The position numbers were made by a program, and so were the translations under genes. The notes beneath the pieces were generated by a model. The model was not told the DNA's origin and searched no databases. It worked only from the letters and a program-made list of their open reading frames with translations. A stretch of DNA of 38,059 nt from CAZBGL01 sp964491375. GTDB lineage: Bacteria; Desulfobacterota; Deferrisomatia; Deferrisomatales; Deferrisomataceae. The stretch spans positions 1 to 38,059 of the forward strand of contig CAZBGL010000006.1 of assembly GCA_964491375.1 (NCBI GenBank). The letters are read 5' to 3'. This document shows positions 16,009-24,533 of the stretch, one piece after another; position 1 is the stretch's first letter; each line of letters starts with the position of its first letter.

Positions 16009-18099
16009 CTATCCGCCGGAGCCCTCGGCCGGCCTCTCCTCGCCGGGCTCCACGGCCTTGAACACCCGGATCTCCCGGACGAAGGGATACCGTCGCAGGG
16101 CCCGGATCAGGCGGTTCAGGTTCCGGTCGCTGCCGGGCCGGAACCGGGCCGAGAGCACCTCGTCCCCGCTGGGCAGGCGGATCTGCTCGATGTCGAGCCC
16201 CAGATCCTTGAACGGGGCGAGCACAGAGTACAGCACGCCGGGGCCGTCCTGGAGGCGCAGGACGAGCTCGATGGGGCCGGGATCCCGGAGGTCACCCCGG
16301 CGGCCCCGCTCCCAGGCCAGGGGGAAAACCCCGGCGGAGGGCAGGCGGGGGCAGTCGGACCGGTGCACCATGAGCCGGCCGGCCTCGGGCACCCCCCGGA
16401 TCTCGTCCCCTTCCACCGGCGCGCACACCGGGCAGAACCGGATGTGCGGATCGTCGAACACGTACCGGCGCACCCGGCGCAGGGCCGACCCCACCCCCCG
16501 CCTCCGGAACAGGGTCCGGCCCCTGCGCCGCCCCTCCGCCCCCAGGATCGCGTCGATGTTCTCTTCGCCCAGGCACACCCGGCGGTAGAGCTCGGTCGTG
16601 GACACGTTGCCCATGGCCCGGGCGCGCTCCTCGGCCAGGCGCTCCGCCTCGGCCGCCCCGATCCCCCGGGCCGCGGCCGCGTCCAGGAGCCACTGCCGGC
16701 CCGTGGCCGCGGCCCGCTCGGCCTCCCGCCGCCTCAGGTAGCGCCGCAGCGCCGCCAGGGCCTTCCGGCTGTGGGCCCACCCCAGATACCGGTCGTCGGC
16801 CAGCGGCTCGGCCGCCGGCACGATCTCCACCCGGTCCCCCGGACGGAGCACGGTGTCCAGCGGCACCTCCTCGTCGTTGACCCGGGCGGCCCGGGCCCGA
16901 AGGCCCAACTGCTCGTGCACGGCAAAGGCGTAGTCCAGGGCGGTGGCCCCCTCTTCCAGGCTGAACACGTCTCCCTTGGGGCTCGTCACCTGGATCGAGT
17001 CGGGCCGATGGAACCGCAGGAAGTCCTGGATGTCCATGTCCTCGTTCTGGAGGAACTCCCGCAGATCCTCCAGGTACTCCAGGTTGAACTCCGGGCTCGT
17101 GATGTCCATGGACAGCAGCCCGAGCCGGTTGAACCGGTCGGCAGAGGAGCTGGTGATGTAGAAACTCAGGATGCGCCCCTGGTAGGACACTCGGGTCTCC
17201 AGCGCCCGGTACCCGTTCTTGCGCGGGGTGCTCACCGTATCGGTGAACGCGCGAGGAAGCGCGCGGAACGCCAGGTGAACCCGGCCGAGGGCCCGGTAGG
17301 CGTCCTCCAGGGTGGCCGTGATGATGCGCACGGTGAACAGGTTTTCCGAGACCGGAATCGCACCGGGACGAAACCGGTTCCACCGGAGCTCGATCCGCGT
17401 CTGGAGATCGCCCGGGAACACCTCGGCCAGCTTGGTCCGGAGCTCCTCCAGGGGCCGCGCCCACCCCCGGCGCAGGTCCTCCTGGGCCTCGCGGAACGCC
17501 TCGTACTCGGCCGGATAGAGGATGGGCCCGATGAGATCGGTCAGGCGCTCCGCCAGGTCCATCATGCACAGGCGCCGGCAGATGTTCGCGTACATCTCGG
17601 CGCTCTCGCGGGCGATGCGCACCTGCTTCTCCCGGTGGAACACGTGGAGGCTCTGCAGGTTGTCCAGCCGGTCGGCCAGCTTCACCAGCAACACCCGGAT
17701 GTCCTGGAGCACGTAGCGGAAGAGCTTCTGGTAGGTCAGGACCCGGCTGTCCTTGATCTTGGTGAGGGCGGCCACGAGCCCCGCGGCCTCGGGGAACTCC
17801 TTCCGGAGCTCCTCGTAGGTGTAGGGGGTGTCCTCCAGGGTGTCGTGCAGCAGCGCGGCCTCCACCGACGGCCAGTCCACGATGCGGCCGTACCGGCTCA
17901 CCTCCATGGCGGTGCGCACCGGATGCCAGATGTACTCCTCCCCGCTCTTGCGGCGCTGGCCGGCGTGGAGCTGCTGGGCGCGCCCCAGGGCCCGGTCCAG
18001 GCGCTCGGCCAGTTCCCCCACCTCCGACTCGTTCAGTTCGTGGTGCAGGATGTACTGGGTGAGGATCTGTTCCTTCTCTCGGGCGAAACGGTCCTGCAA
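16009..18099 (-). CDS. RelA/SpoT homologue: intact (p)ppGpp hydrolase, degenerate synthetase
   Basis: 696 residues from a TTG at 18099, chosen because GAGGAG lies 7 bases upstream and no ATG is available; a longer in-frame form could start near 18171. The HD hydrolase domain is complete: RKSGEEYIWHP, LLHDTLEDT (His85, Asp86, Glu89, Asp90) and LADRLDN (Asp143). The synthetase region (about 190-340) keeps the fold (DAYRALGRVHLAF, TPRKNGYRALETRV). It lacks a GRxKxxYSI segment, and the catalytic ExQIRT is replaced by SFYITS. A TGS domain follows (SIQVTSPKGDVFSLEEGATA), then a Cys-rich zinc-finger-like part (CPVC, HRSDCP) and a C-terminal ACT domain. It is probably a (p)ppGpp hydrolase only (inference). 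Last gene after DUF815. Confidence 0.85.
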   Translation of the reverse strand: MQDRFAREKEQILTQYILHHELNESEVGELAERLDRALGRAQQLHAGQRRKSGEEYIWHPVRTAMEVSRYGRIVDWPSVEAALLHDTLEDTPYTYEELRKEFPEAAGLVAALTKIKDSRVLTYQKLFRYVLQDIRVLLVKLADRLDNLQSLHVFHREKQVRIARESAEMYANICRRLCMMDLAERLTDLIGPILYPAEYEAFREAQEDLRRGWARPLEELRTKLAEVFPGDLQTRIELRWNRFRPGAIPVSENLFTVRIITATLEDAYRALGRVHLAFRALPRAFTDTVSTPRKNGYRALETRVSYQGRILSFYITSSSADRFNRLGLLSMDITSPEFNLEYLEDLREFLQNEDMDIQDFLRFHRPDSIQVTSPKGDVFSLEEGATALDYAFAVHEQLGLRARAARVNDEEVPLDTVLRPGDRVEIVPAAEPLADDRYLGWAHSRKALAALRRYLRRREAERAAATGRQWLLDAAAARGIGAAEAERLAEERARAMGNVSTTELYRRVCLGEENIDAILGAEGRRRGRTLFRRRGVGSALRRVRRYVFDDPHIRFCPVCAPVEGDEIRGVPEAGRLMVHRSDCPRLPSAGVFPLAWERGRRGDLRDPGPIELVLRLQDGPGVLYSVLAPFKDLGLDIEQIRLPSGDEVLSARFRPGSDRNLNRLIRALRRYPFVREIRVFKAVEPGEERPAEGSGG

Positions 18100-18103
18100 G
18101 ACC

Positions 18104-18970
18104 TCACTCCTCGTTCGGGAAACGCCGGGGCTGCCCCCTTTCACACCTACCAGGCCCCGGGGCGGCCGCAACCCGTCCGGCCAGTTCCCGAGCGGCCTGG
18201 AGCGCGGTGCGGCCCGACCGGATGCCCCGGGTCATGGCCCATCGCAGGGCCTCCTCGCGCCATCCCGGGGGCGGATCGGCCCCCAGGGCGGCCGCGTGTC
18301 TCTCCACGGCCTCCAAATAGGTCTCCTGGTCGAAGGGACGGAACCCCAGGGAAAGGCCGAACCGGTCGGCCAGGCTCACGGTCTGGGCCACGGCCTCCTC
18401 GGGATGGATCTCCCGGTCGTCCGGGAACCGCTCGGGAACCAGGTGCCGCCGGTTGGACGTGGCCACCACCAGCGTGTTCTCCGGCCGGGCGCGGAGCCCC
18501 CCCTCCAGGAGCACCTTGAGCTCCCGGTACGCCGGGTCGTCCTCCCGGAAGGACAGGTCGTCCAAGTAGAGGATCCACCTCCGTGCATCCCCCTCCACCG
18601 CCTCCAGGATCCAGGGGATCTCCGGGATCCGCGGTTCCGGGATCTCCACCACGGCCAGATCCCCCTGGGGGAACACCCGGAAAAGGGTGCGCACGAGGCA
18701 GGACTTGCCCATGCCCCGTTCCCCCCAGAGCAGCACGTCGTGGGCGGGGAGTCCCCCGAGGAACCGTCCCACGTTGCGGTAGAACGCCTCTTTCTGGCGG
18801 TCCACCCCGACCAGCATCTCCGGGTCCTCCTCGGCCACGCGCCGCACCGGTACGAACCGGCCCTCCCACACGAACGCCCTTCCCCCGGGAGGGGGGCCGG
18901 AGCCGTCGGGTCGCCCCGCCAGCGCAACGAGGAGTTCCACGAGCCGCTCTGCCGCCTCCCGCGTCGTCAT
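18104..18970 (-). CDS. DUF815-family AAA ATPase
   Basis: 288 residues. A single AAA+ core is preceded by a short helical N-terminus. Walker A is GERGMGKS (83-90), Walker B is RWILYLDDLS (132-138 region), and the sensor-1 segment is LVVATSNRRHLVPER. VGVDRQKEAFYRNVGRFLGG before Walker A is typical of DUF815. The family has no established function. The ATG at 18970 overlaps the stop of the M48 protease gene (ATGA), and the RSH gene begins within 10 bases of its end, so the three are co-expressed. A role as an unfolding or remodelling ATPase working with the protease is possible but unproven. Confidence 0.85.
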   Translation of the reverse strand: MTTREAAERLVELLVALAGRPDGSGPPPGGRAFVWEGRFVPVRRVAEEDPEMLVGVDRQKEAFYRNVGRFLGGLPAHDVLLWGERGMGKSCLVRTLFRVFPQGDLAVVEIPEPRIPEIPWILEAVEGDARRWILYLDDLSFREDDPAYRELKVLLEGGLRARPENTLVVATSNRRHLVPERFPDDREIHPEEAVAQTVSLADRFGLSLGFRPFDQETYLEAVERHAAALGADPPPGWREEALRWAMTRGIRSGRTALQAARELAGRVAAAPGPGRCERGQPRRFPNEE

Positions 18971-20793
18971 CCGCCTCGCCTCGCCCGCTCGAACCGGCGC
19001 AGCTGTGCCTCGTAGTACGCCCGGTTCTTGGGATTCTTGGCCAGGGCCGCCCGGGCGGCCCGCACCGCGCCCTCCACGTCGTGCACCCGGAACCGGGCCT
19101 CGGCCAGGGTGTCCAGAATGTGGGCCGAGGGCCGCAGTCCGGCCGCCATCTCGGCCAGGGCCAAGGCCCGCTCCGGGCGATACAGGCCCGGGTCCTTTGC
19201 GGTCACGTACAACCAGGCCAGGTTGTTCAGCACCTCGGGGTTCTCGGGCTCCAGCCGGAGGGCCTCCCGGTAGGCCGCCTCGGCGCCCCTCTCGTCCCCG
19301 TTCTCGTAGCGGAGGTTGCCCAGCAGGAACCAGGCGGTGCCGTCCCCGGGGTGGGTGCGCACCCGGTGCAGGAGCCCCCGTTCGGCCACGAAGCGATTGA
19401 TTTCCCGGTCCAGGGGGCCGGTGTGCACGGCCACGGCCAGGGCCGCCACGGCCAGCACCCCCGTGCCGGTCAGAACCATGAGGCGGCGCACGTAACGGTG
19501 GTGGCGGACGATGTGCACCGGGTTCCGGGCCGCCGCCACGAGGAACGCCACCCGTTCGGCGATGGAACCGTGGTGCCAACTCGGCAGGTCCCGGATGTCC
19601 CCCGAGTACCGGGCCACCCGCTCGAGGGCGGACACCAGGGGGGCCACCCGGCCCACGGCCTCGAGGGCGTGGACGTCGGCCTGCCGCTCGAACGCCCGGC
19701 TGATGCGGCCGAACAAGAGCCGAAAGTACACCAGGAGCATGGCCACCAGCCCCGCCGTGGTGGCCACCGACACCAGCAGATCCGCCCGGGGGCGTCGCAG
19801 CGCCCGGGGATCGGCGATGCCCCACCCCACGAGCACCGCCTCCACCCCCCGGAAGAACACCGCCACCAGGGCCACGTACCCCACGAAGAAGAACAGGTAG
19901 AACCACAGGTGGCGGTAGCGCACGTGGCCGGCCTCGTGGGCCACCACGCCCTCGATCTCGTCGGGAGGGAGCAGCTCGGTCAGGGCCGGGGTGATCAGCA
20001 GGTACCGGTACCGGGGCACGAGCCCCACGATACCGGCCGTGAGCACCCGGCCCTCCAGGAGGGGCCACAGCAGGATCTCCCGCACCCGCAGGCCCAGGCG
20101 GCCGCACAGGGCCTCGATGCGCTCCCTCAGGGGGCCCGGCGGCAGGGGTTCGCACCCCCACATGGCCTTGACGATCGTCGGCAGGAACACCCCCACCAGC
20201 ACCAGGAACGCCGGCGCGTACAGGAGCTGGAGCAGCGGGTTCGCCTCCAGGGCCGCGTACCCGGCGGGCCAGACCCAGCGGAGCGCGTCGGACAGGGCCA
20301 TGAGCGCCAGCCAGGGGGTGAGCACGGGCAGTTCCATGCGGGCGTGGGTCCACACGAACCGCACCCGCCCCCCGCGGCCGCCCAGGAGGACCCCCTGCAG
20401 CGGGTAGGCCTCCCACCACAGCACCGCCAGCAGGAACACGAACGGGAGGATCCCGGCCGCGCTGCTCAGGACCTCGGACCGGCCGGCCACCGGCTCCACC
20501 ACCAGGTCCATGTACCGGGTGGCGTAGCACACGGCCGCGAACGGCACGAGCATCACCGCCTGGTACGTCTGGATCAGGGCGGGGAACTGGGTCCGGAGGA
20601 ACTCGGCCTCCCGGGCGTCGTGCAGGGCCCGGTCCATGAGCCGCCGGAACCGCCAACGCAAGGCGACCCACGCCACGGCCGGGTACAACACGAGGTGGAG
20701 CACCTCGGAGGCCCCCCACGAGGCCGTCCCCGACCGGGGCGCCAGGGCCTGAATGGCGATGGCTACCAGAAAGACGAGAACGTTTCCGTACAT
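18967..20793 (-). CDS. M48-family membrane metalloprotease with C-terminal TPRs
   Basis: 608 residues. About five to seven hydrophobic segments before residue 210 are followed by the peptidase domain, with zinc ligands in VVAHEAGHVRYRH (His286, Glu287, His290) and a third ligand in FERQADVHALE (Glu369). That is the M48 (HtpX/Ste24-like) pattern. Two more membrane segments flank the active site (about 297-316 and 340-360), and another is near 425. The last 140 residues are TPR-like helices (AWFLLGNLRYENGDERGAEA, ALRLEPENPEVLNNLAWLY). It is probably an inner-membrane quality-control protease with a protein-binding tail. It sits 13 bases after the thermonuclease-like gene and is coupled by ATGA to DUF815. 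Confidence 0.88.
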   Translation of the reverse strand: MYGNVLVFLVAIAIQALAPRSGTASWGASEVLHLVLYPAVAWVALRWRFRRLMDRALHDAREAEFLRTQFPALIQTYQAVMLVPFAAVCYATRYMDLVVEPVAGRSEVLSSAAGILPFVFLLAVLWWEAYPLQGVLLGGRGGRVRFVWTHARMELPVLTPWLALMALSDALRWVWPAGYAALEANPLLQLLYAPAFLVLVGVFLPTIVKAMWGCEPLPPGPLRERIEALCGRLGLRVREILLWPLLEGRVLTAGIVGLVPRYRYLLITPALTELLPPDEIEGVVAHEAGHVRYRHLWFYLFFFVGYVALVAVFFRGVEAVLVGWGIADPRALRRPRADLLVSVATTAGLVAMLLVYFRLLFGRISRAFERQADVHALEAVGRVAPLVSALERVARYSGDIRDLPSWHHGSIAERVAFLVAAARNPVHIVRHHRYVRRLMVLTGTGVLAVAALAVAVHTGPLDREINRFVAERGLLHRVRTHPGDGTAWFLLGNLRYENGDERGAEAAYREALRLEPENPEVLNNLAWLYVTAKDPGLYRPERALALAEMAAGLRPSAHILDTLAEARFRVHDVEGAVRAARAALAKNPKNRAYYEAQLRRFERARRGG

Positions 20794-20805
20794 GGCAGGG
20801 ACATT

Positions 20806-21369
20806 CTACTCCAAACGCCCGCCCGCTTCCGAAACCGGGGCATTCCCGCCCCGGGCCCACATCCCCCGGCCGGCCCGCCGCGCTTCCCGTTCCAGGGCCA
20901 GGAAACGGCTCTTCCCCGGGTACTCGAAGAACCGGATCGCCTCGGCGAGCCCGGCCCGGAGGAGCTCCTCCGAGAGGTTCACCGGGGAGGGGCGGCCCGG
21001 GAGGTGAAGCCAGAGGAACCCCAGGACCCGGCCGTGGGCATCCCTCCGGTCCCCGGCGATCTCCAGGTCCACCCGGCGGGCCGAACGCACCAGCCGCTCG
21101 GTGAACCGGCGGGCCGCCCGGGCAAAGGGCTCCGGGGGCCTGCCGTTCCGGCCGATCTCCGGCGTGTCCACCCCCAGGATCCGCACGTGCACGTTCCGGC
21201 CGGCCAGACGCACCACCACGGTGTCGCCGTCGATCACGTACACCACCGGCACCGGAACCCGATCCCCGCCCGGGACCCGGCACGCCACGGCGAGCAGGAG
21301 TCCCAGGAGGACCCACACCCGGCTTGTGAGCCCCCGGCGGGCTGGAGGATAATCTCCCGGCACCTCCAT
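20806..21369 (-). CDS. Secreted thermonuclease (SNase)-like protein
   Basis: 187 residues. An N-terminal signal (VWVLLGLLLAVAC, possible weak lipobox with Cys30) suggests export. An SNase domain (OB-fold) follows. VVYVIDGDTVVV carries the Ca2+-binding Asp; VRILGVDTPE carries Arg63 and Glu71, and HGRVLGFLWL carries Arg114, corresponding to the catalytic Arg-Glu-Arg set of staphylococcal nuclease. The core looks active. Start is uncertain: ATG at 21369 or GTG at 21363, the latter with AGGAGG at better spacing. It heads the operon with the M48 protease, DUF815 and RSH genes, diverging from the MoxR gene. Confidence 0.85.
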   Translation of the reverse strand: MEVPGDYPPARRGLTSRVWVLLGLLLAVACRVPGGDRVPVPVVYVIDGDTVVVRLAGRNVHVRILGVDTPEIGRNGRPPEPFARAARRFTERLVRSARRVDLEIAGDRRDAHGRVLGFLWLHLPGRPSPVNLSEELLRAGLAEAIRFFEYPGKSRFLALEREARRAGRGMWARGGNAPVSEAGGRLE

Positions 21370-21393
21370 CCTCCTCACGAGGAGCACGGCGAC

Positions 21394-22224
21394 ATGCGCC
21401 AGATCACGATCGACGGAGTGACCCTTCAACTTGCGCGGCCGGCCCACCTGGATCTCCCCTGGGTGGGCCGGGAGGATCTCGTCCGCCAGGTGCTTGCCGC
21501 CTGGATGGTGCTGGACGAACGGGATCGGCCCATGACCCCGCGGCTCGTGGGCCGGCCCGGGGTCGGGAAGACGACCCTGGCGTTCGCCGCGGCACGCAGG
21601 CTCGGCCGGGAAGTGTACCTGTTCCAGGCCACCATGGACACCCGGCCCGAGGACCTGGTGGTGAGCCCGGTGGTGGGCCCCGAAGGAAAGATCCAGTACG
21701 TGGCCAGCGCACTCGTCACCGCGGCGATCCTGGGAGGGGTGTGCGTGCTCGACGAAGGGAACCGCATGAGCGAGAAGAGCTGGGCCTCGCTCGCCCCCCT
21801 CCTGGACGACCGGCGGTACGTGGAATCGGTGCTCACCGGTCTTCAGATCCCGGCCCACCCGGATTTCCGGCTGGCCGTGACCATGAACGAAGACGCCTCC
21901 ACCTACGAGATCCCCGAGTACATCCACACCCGCCTCCAGCCCCAGATCCACGTGGACTTCCCCGAGGCCGACGAGGAGCTGGCGATCCTGCGCGAGAACC
22001 TCCCGTTCGCCCCGGAGGATCTGCTGCGGTACGTCGTGGGGTTCCTCCAGGCGGCCCACCGGGCCGACGAGCCCTATTCCGTGCGCGACGGGATCAACGT
22101 GGCCCGGTACGCCCTGAAGCTGGCCCGGTCCTCCGGGGATGACCCGGTCGCCTGGGTTCCCCGGGCGCTGGAGCGGGTGATCGGCGAGGACGCGCTCGCG
22201 TACCTCAGGTTCACGGAGACGTGA
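21394..22224 (+). CDS. MoxR-type AAA ATPase
   Basis: 276 residues. One AAA+ module with Walker A GRPGVGKT (53-60), the MoxR-like segment MDTRPEDLVVSPVVGPEGKI after the first helix, Walker B VCVLDEGNRM (Asp120, Glu121) and sensor-1 AVTMNEDAS. The C-terminal lid is helical. MoxR ATPases act as chaperones that mature or remodel a partner protein, usually one encoded next to them and often a VWA protein. No VWA gene is present here; the downstream gene at 22267 is the obvious candidate partner. ATG at 21394 is preceded by GAGGAG. The gene diverges from the thermonuclease gene across a 24-base gap. Confidence 0.88.
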   Translation: MRQITIDGVTLQLARPAHLDLPWVGREDLVRQVLAAWMVLDERDRPMTPRLVGRPGVGKTTLAFAAARRLGREVYLFQATMDTRPEDLVVSPVVGPEGKIQYVASALVTAAILGGVCVLDEGNRMSEKSWASLAPLLDDRRYVESVLTGLQIPAHPDFRLAVTMNEDASTYEIPEYIHTRLQPQIHVDFPEADEELAILRENLPFAPEDLLRYVVGFLQAAHRADEPYSVRDGINVARYALKLARSSGDDPVAWVPRALERVIGEDALAYLRFTET

Positions 22225-22266
22225 AGGGAGGGGGCGAGGAGATCTCACCAGCCCCGGGCCAAGGCG

Positions 22267-24243
22267 ATGCCAACCGAGTCCACGGCGCACGACCTTCTCC
22301 TCGAACGGTGGCGCGCCCCCGGAGGGGGCGAGGTGGCGGCCCTGCCGGTACTCCACGGCCGGGTCGAGTTCGCCGAGGCCGTGCGCGCCGCCTTCCGGAG
22401 GGTGGAGCCCACGGCCGTGGCCGTGGAACTGCCGCCCACCCTACGGCCGGCCGTGCTGCGCGCCCTGGAGCGGCTGCCCCGGGTCTCGGTGGTGGTGTAC
22501 GAGACCGCCGACGGGGAAACCGTATACTGGCCGGTGGAACCGGCCGACCCGTTCGTGGAGGCCCTGCGGTTGGCCCGGGAAGCGGGCCTCCGGATCGTGT
22601 TCGCGGACGCGGACATCGACCGCGCCCCGGAGCGCGCCGAGCCCCTTCCCGACCCCTACGCCGCGCTTCGCATCGGCCATCGGGCCTATGCAGAGGCGTG
22701 CCTACGGCTCCACCCCTTCCCGGCCGGTCACGAAGACCTGAGGCGGGAGCAGGCCATGGCCGCGGCCCTGGCCCGCGCGGCCGGGCCGGGCGAGCGGGTG
22801 CTCTTCGTGTGCGGGATGGCCCACCTGGAGCGGGTGGGTCGGATGCTCCCGGGGCCCCATGCCGAGCCCCTGGCCCGGATCCGGCGCGAAGGGGTGCAGG
22901 TGCTCCACCTGGAACCCGAAAGCTTTGCCGAGGTGGGCAGCGAGATCCCCTTCGTGCAGGCCGTGTACGAACTCCGGCGCGCCGGCCCGGTGGAAGCGCC
23001 CGACCTCGCCCGCTCCACGGTGCGCCGCCGGGTGGGCGCGCTCGAGATCCTGACCGGCCAGGCCCGCTGGGACGCGGCCCGGGCCCTGGACGATGCGGTG
23101 CGCTGGGCGGCCGCGCGCAACGGCCCGCCCGGTGCCCCCCTGGACCGGCAACGGTGCCTTTACCACCTGGTGCGGCTGGCCGGTCGGCATTATGCGCAGG
23201 AGACGGGCGACCGGATCGAGCCCTGGCAGGTGCGGGTCCTGTTCCGGTTCCTGCGCAACTGGAGCCTCCTGGAGGGGCGGCTCTTGCCCGACCTGTACCA
23301 GATCCTCGAGGCCGCCCGCGGCGTGGCCGACGACAACTTCGCCTACGCGGTCTGGCGGCTTGCGGCCCACACCCCCTGGCAGGCCCGAGCCGAGGACGCC
23401 CCCCGGGTCTCGATCTCGGCCGAGGAACTGCGCATGGGATCGCGCCGGATCCGGATCCGGCGCAGGCTCTCCCGCACCAAGCGCCGGGTCCTCCGGGTTC
23501 CCCTCCGGCGAAAGGGCGAAGAGCGGCCGGGCGAGTGGCTGGAAGGTTTCGACGACCAGGGCATCTGCTCCTATCCCCCCGAGGACGAGGTCATCGAGGC
23601 GTTCGGGCGGTGGCTCCAGCAGAAGGCCGGGCGGGTGCTCTCGGAGGAGGCCGCCCGGAGCGAGCCGTTCCAGGGATCGCTCCTGGACGGGATCGACATC
23701 CGCGAGACCCTTCGGCACCTGCCCGAGGGCCGGATCTACGTGAAGGCGTTCCGCAGGGTCCCGGGCGGGGTGGGAAGCGTGGTGGTGATCTTCGACGAGG
23801 ATCCCCGCCTCGAGCGCTACCCGTTCACCATGACGTGGCTGGGGGAGCACGAGCAGGAGTCGGACATGGCCTTCTATTCCACCCATCCCCTGGACCACGT
23901 GGTGGGCCCGGGCATCTGCCGGTGCGAGGACGGGGGGTTCCTGCTCTCCTACCCGCCGCTGAGGATGGCCGACGTGTGGACCGACCCGGACTACGCCTGG
24001 ACCCGCACGCCGGCCGAGCGGCTGCTCGCCGCAGGGATCGACTACTCCGAGGACCGCTTCGTGGTGTACTGCGCGAGCCGTCCCCCCCGGGGATTCCTCA
24101 AGCAGTACGCTTCCTGGATGGACCGCCGCATCGTGTACATCCCCATCGGCTCACTGAGCCCCCAGCGGCTCAAGAAGCTCCGGGTGGTGCACATCCTGTG
24201 GGGCAAGGACAAGCGAAAGATCGCGGCGGACTACATCTGGTGA
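22267..24243 (+). CDS. Unknown 658-residue protein with TraB/PrgY-like N-terminal domain
   Basis: 658 residues, no signal peptide or clear membrane segment, so probably cytoplasmic. The first 230 residues match the TraB/PrgY/TIKI (EreA/ChaN-like) layout: strand plus Glu54 in AVAVELPP, helix REQAMAAALA (160-169), then VLFVCGMAHLERV with Gly183 and His186. That layout resembles the metal-dependent hydrolase core. The middle is helical and very basic (RRIRIRRRLSRTKRRVLRV). The C-terminal 250 residues are a separate alpha/beta region I do not recognise (GICSYPPEDEVIEAF, FDEDPRLERYPFTMTWLGEH, GICRCEDGGFLLSYPPL). It follows MoxR by 42 bases. The pairing resembles YehL-type MoxR plus DUF5682-like proteins, but homology to that family is a guess. 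Confidence 0.7.
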   Translation: MPTESTAHDLLLERWRAPGGGEVAALPVLHGRVEFAEAVRAAFRRVEPTAVAVELPPTLRPAVLRALERLPRVSVVVYETADGETVYWPVEPADPFVEALRLAREAGLRIVFADADIDRAPERAEPLPDPYAALRIGHRAYAEACLRLHPFPAGHEDLRREQAMAAALARAAGPGERVLFVCGMAHLERVGRMLPGPHAEPLARIRREGVQVLHLEPESFAEVGSEIPFVQAVYELRRAGPVEAPDLARSTVRRRVGALEILTGQARWDAARALDDAVRWAAARNGPPGAPLDRQRCLYHLVRLAGRHYAQETGDRIEPWQVRVLFRFLRNWSLLEGRLLPDLYQILEAARGVADDNFAYAVWRLAAHTPWQARAEDAPRVSISAEELRMGSRRIRIRRRLSRTKRRVLRVPLRRKGEERPGEWLEGFDDQGICSYPPEDEVIEAFGRWLQQKAGRVLSEEAARSEPFQGSLLDGIDIRETLRHLPEGRIYVKAFRRVPGGVGSVVVIFDEDPRLERYPFTMTWLGEHEQESDMAFYSTHPLDHVVGPGICRCEDGGFLLSYPPLRMADVWTDPDYAWTRTPAERLLAAGIDYSEDRFVVYCASRPPRGFLKQYASWMDRRIVYIPIGSLSPQRLKKLRVVHILWGKDKRKIAADYIW

Positions 24244-24352
24244 GCCCTGCCCCCGCCCCCTCAAAAACCCCTCAAGCCCCCCCCGGGGCGGGCCGATACA
24301 GGGGCTGAACGAGGAGGTGGGCGGGAGGAGACGCGGGTCGGCACGGAGGCCT

Positions 24353-24383
24353 GTCCCTTCCTACCCGCCCGGGCGGGAAGGAC
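24353..24383. other. Strong hairpin in intergenic region
   Basis: GTCC and TTCC pair with GGAAGGAC around a 14-base perfect palindrome, CCCGCCC/GGGCGGG (24364-24377). The stem is about 15 bp with one bulged base. Bases 24402-24411 on the plus strand contain a five-T run, but 20 bases past the stem, too far for a classic terminator. Confidence 0.55.
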
Positions 24384-24417
24384 ACGGAGGTCCGCCCCTC
24401 CCTCCCTTTTTCCGCCC

Positions 24418-24510
24418 GGCCGGATGCTCGCCGGAGAGACGATGCACGCGGCGGCCCTGGGGCCGCCGCTCTTGTCTTCGCGCTTCGGGAAAAGCGCATC
24501 GGTTCCGGCC
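24418..24510. ncRNA. Possible three-helix structured element (unidentified)
   Basis: Three stems nest as a junction. P1 is GGCCGG (24418-24423) with CCGGCC (24505-24510), extendable by ATGC/GCAT. P2 is GCGGCGGCC (24448-24456) with GGCCGCCGC (24461-24469), loop CTGG. P3 is GCGCTT (24480-24485) with AAGCGC (24492-24497). Two copies of GATGC (24423 and 24441) could compete for the same GCATC. P2 followed by TCTTGTCTT could be a plus-strand terminator for the 22267 gene. No known riboswitch or housekeeping RNA consensus was recognised, so it may simply be terminators at a convergent junction. Confidence 0.3.
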
Positions 24511-24533
24511 GGGGAGCCGCCCGCTTTCCGCTG

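Noticed and set aside
18104..21316. 1070-residue minus-strand open frame upstream of and including DUF815
   Set aside because: Only its last 288 residues are the DUF815 protein; the rest is an out-of-frame reading of the M48 protease gene, which has clear zinc motifs.
24291..24470. tmRNA, RNase P RNA or glycine-riboswitch resemblance (GGGGCTGAAC, CGGAGAGAC)
   Set aside because: Only short matches; the conserved cores (tmRNA acceptor end and tag frame, RNase P core, glycine aptamer ACCGAAGG) are absent.
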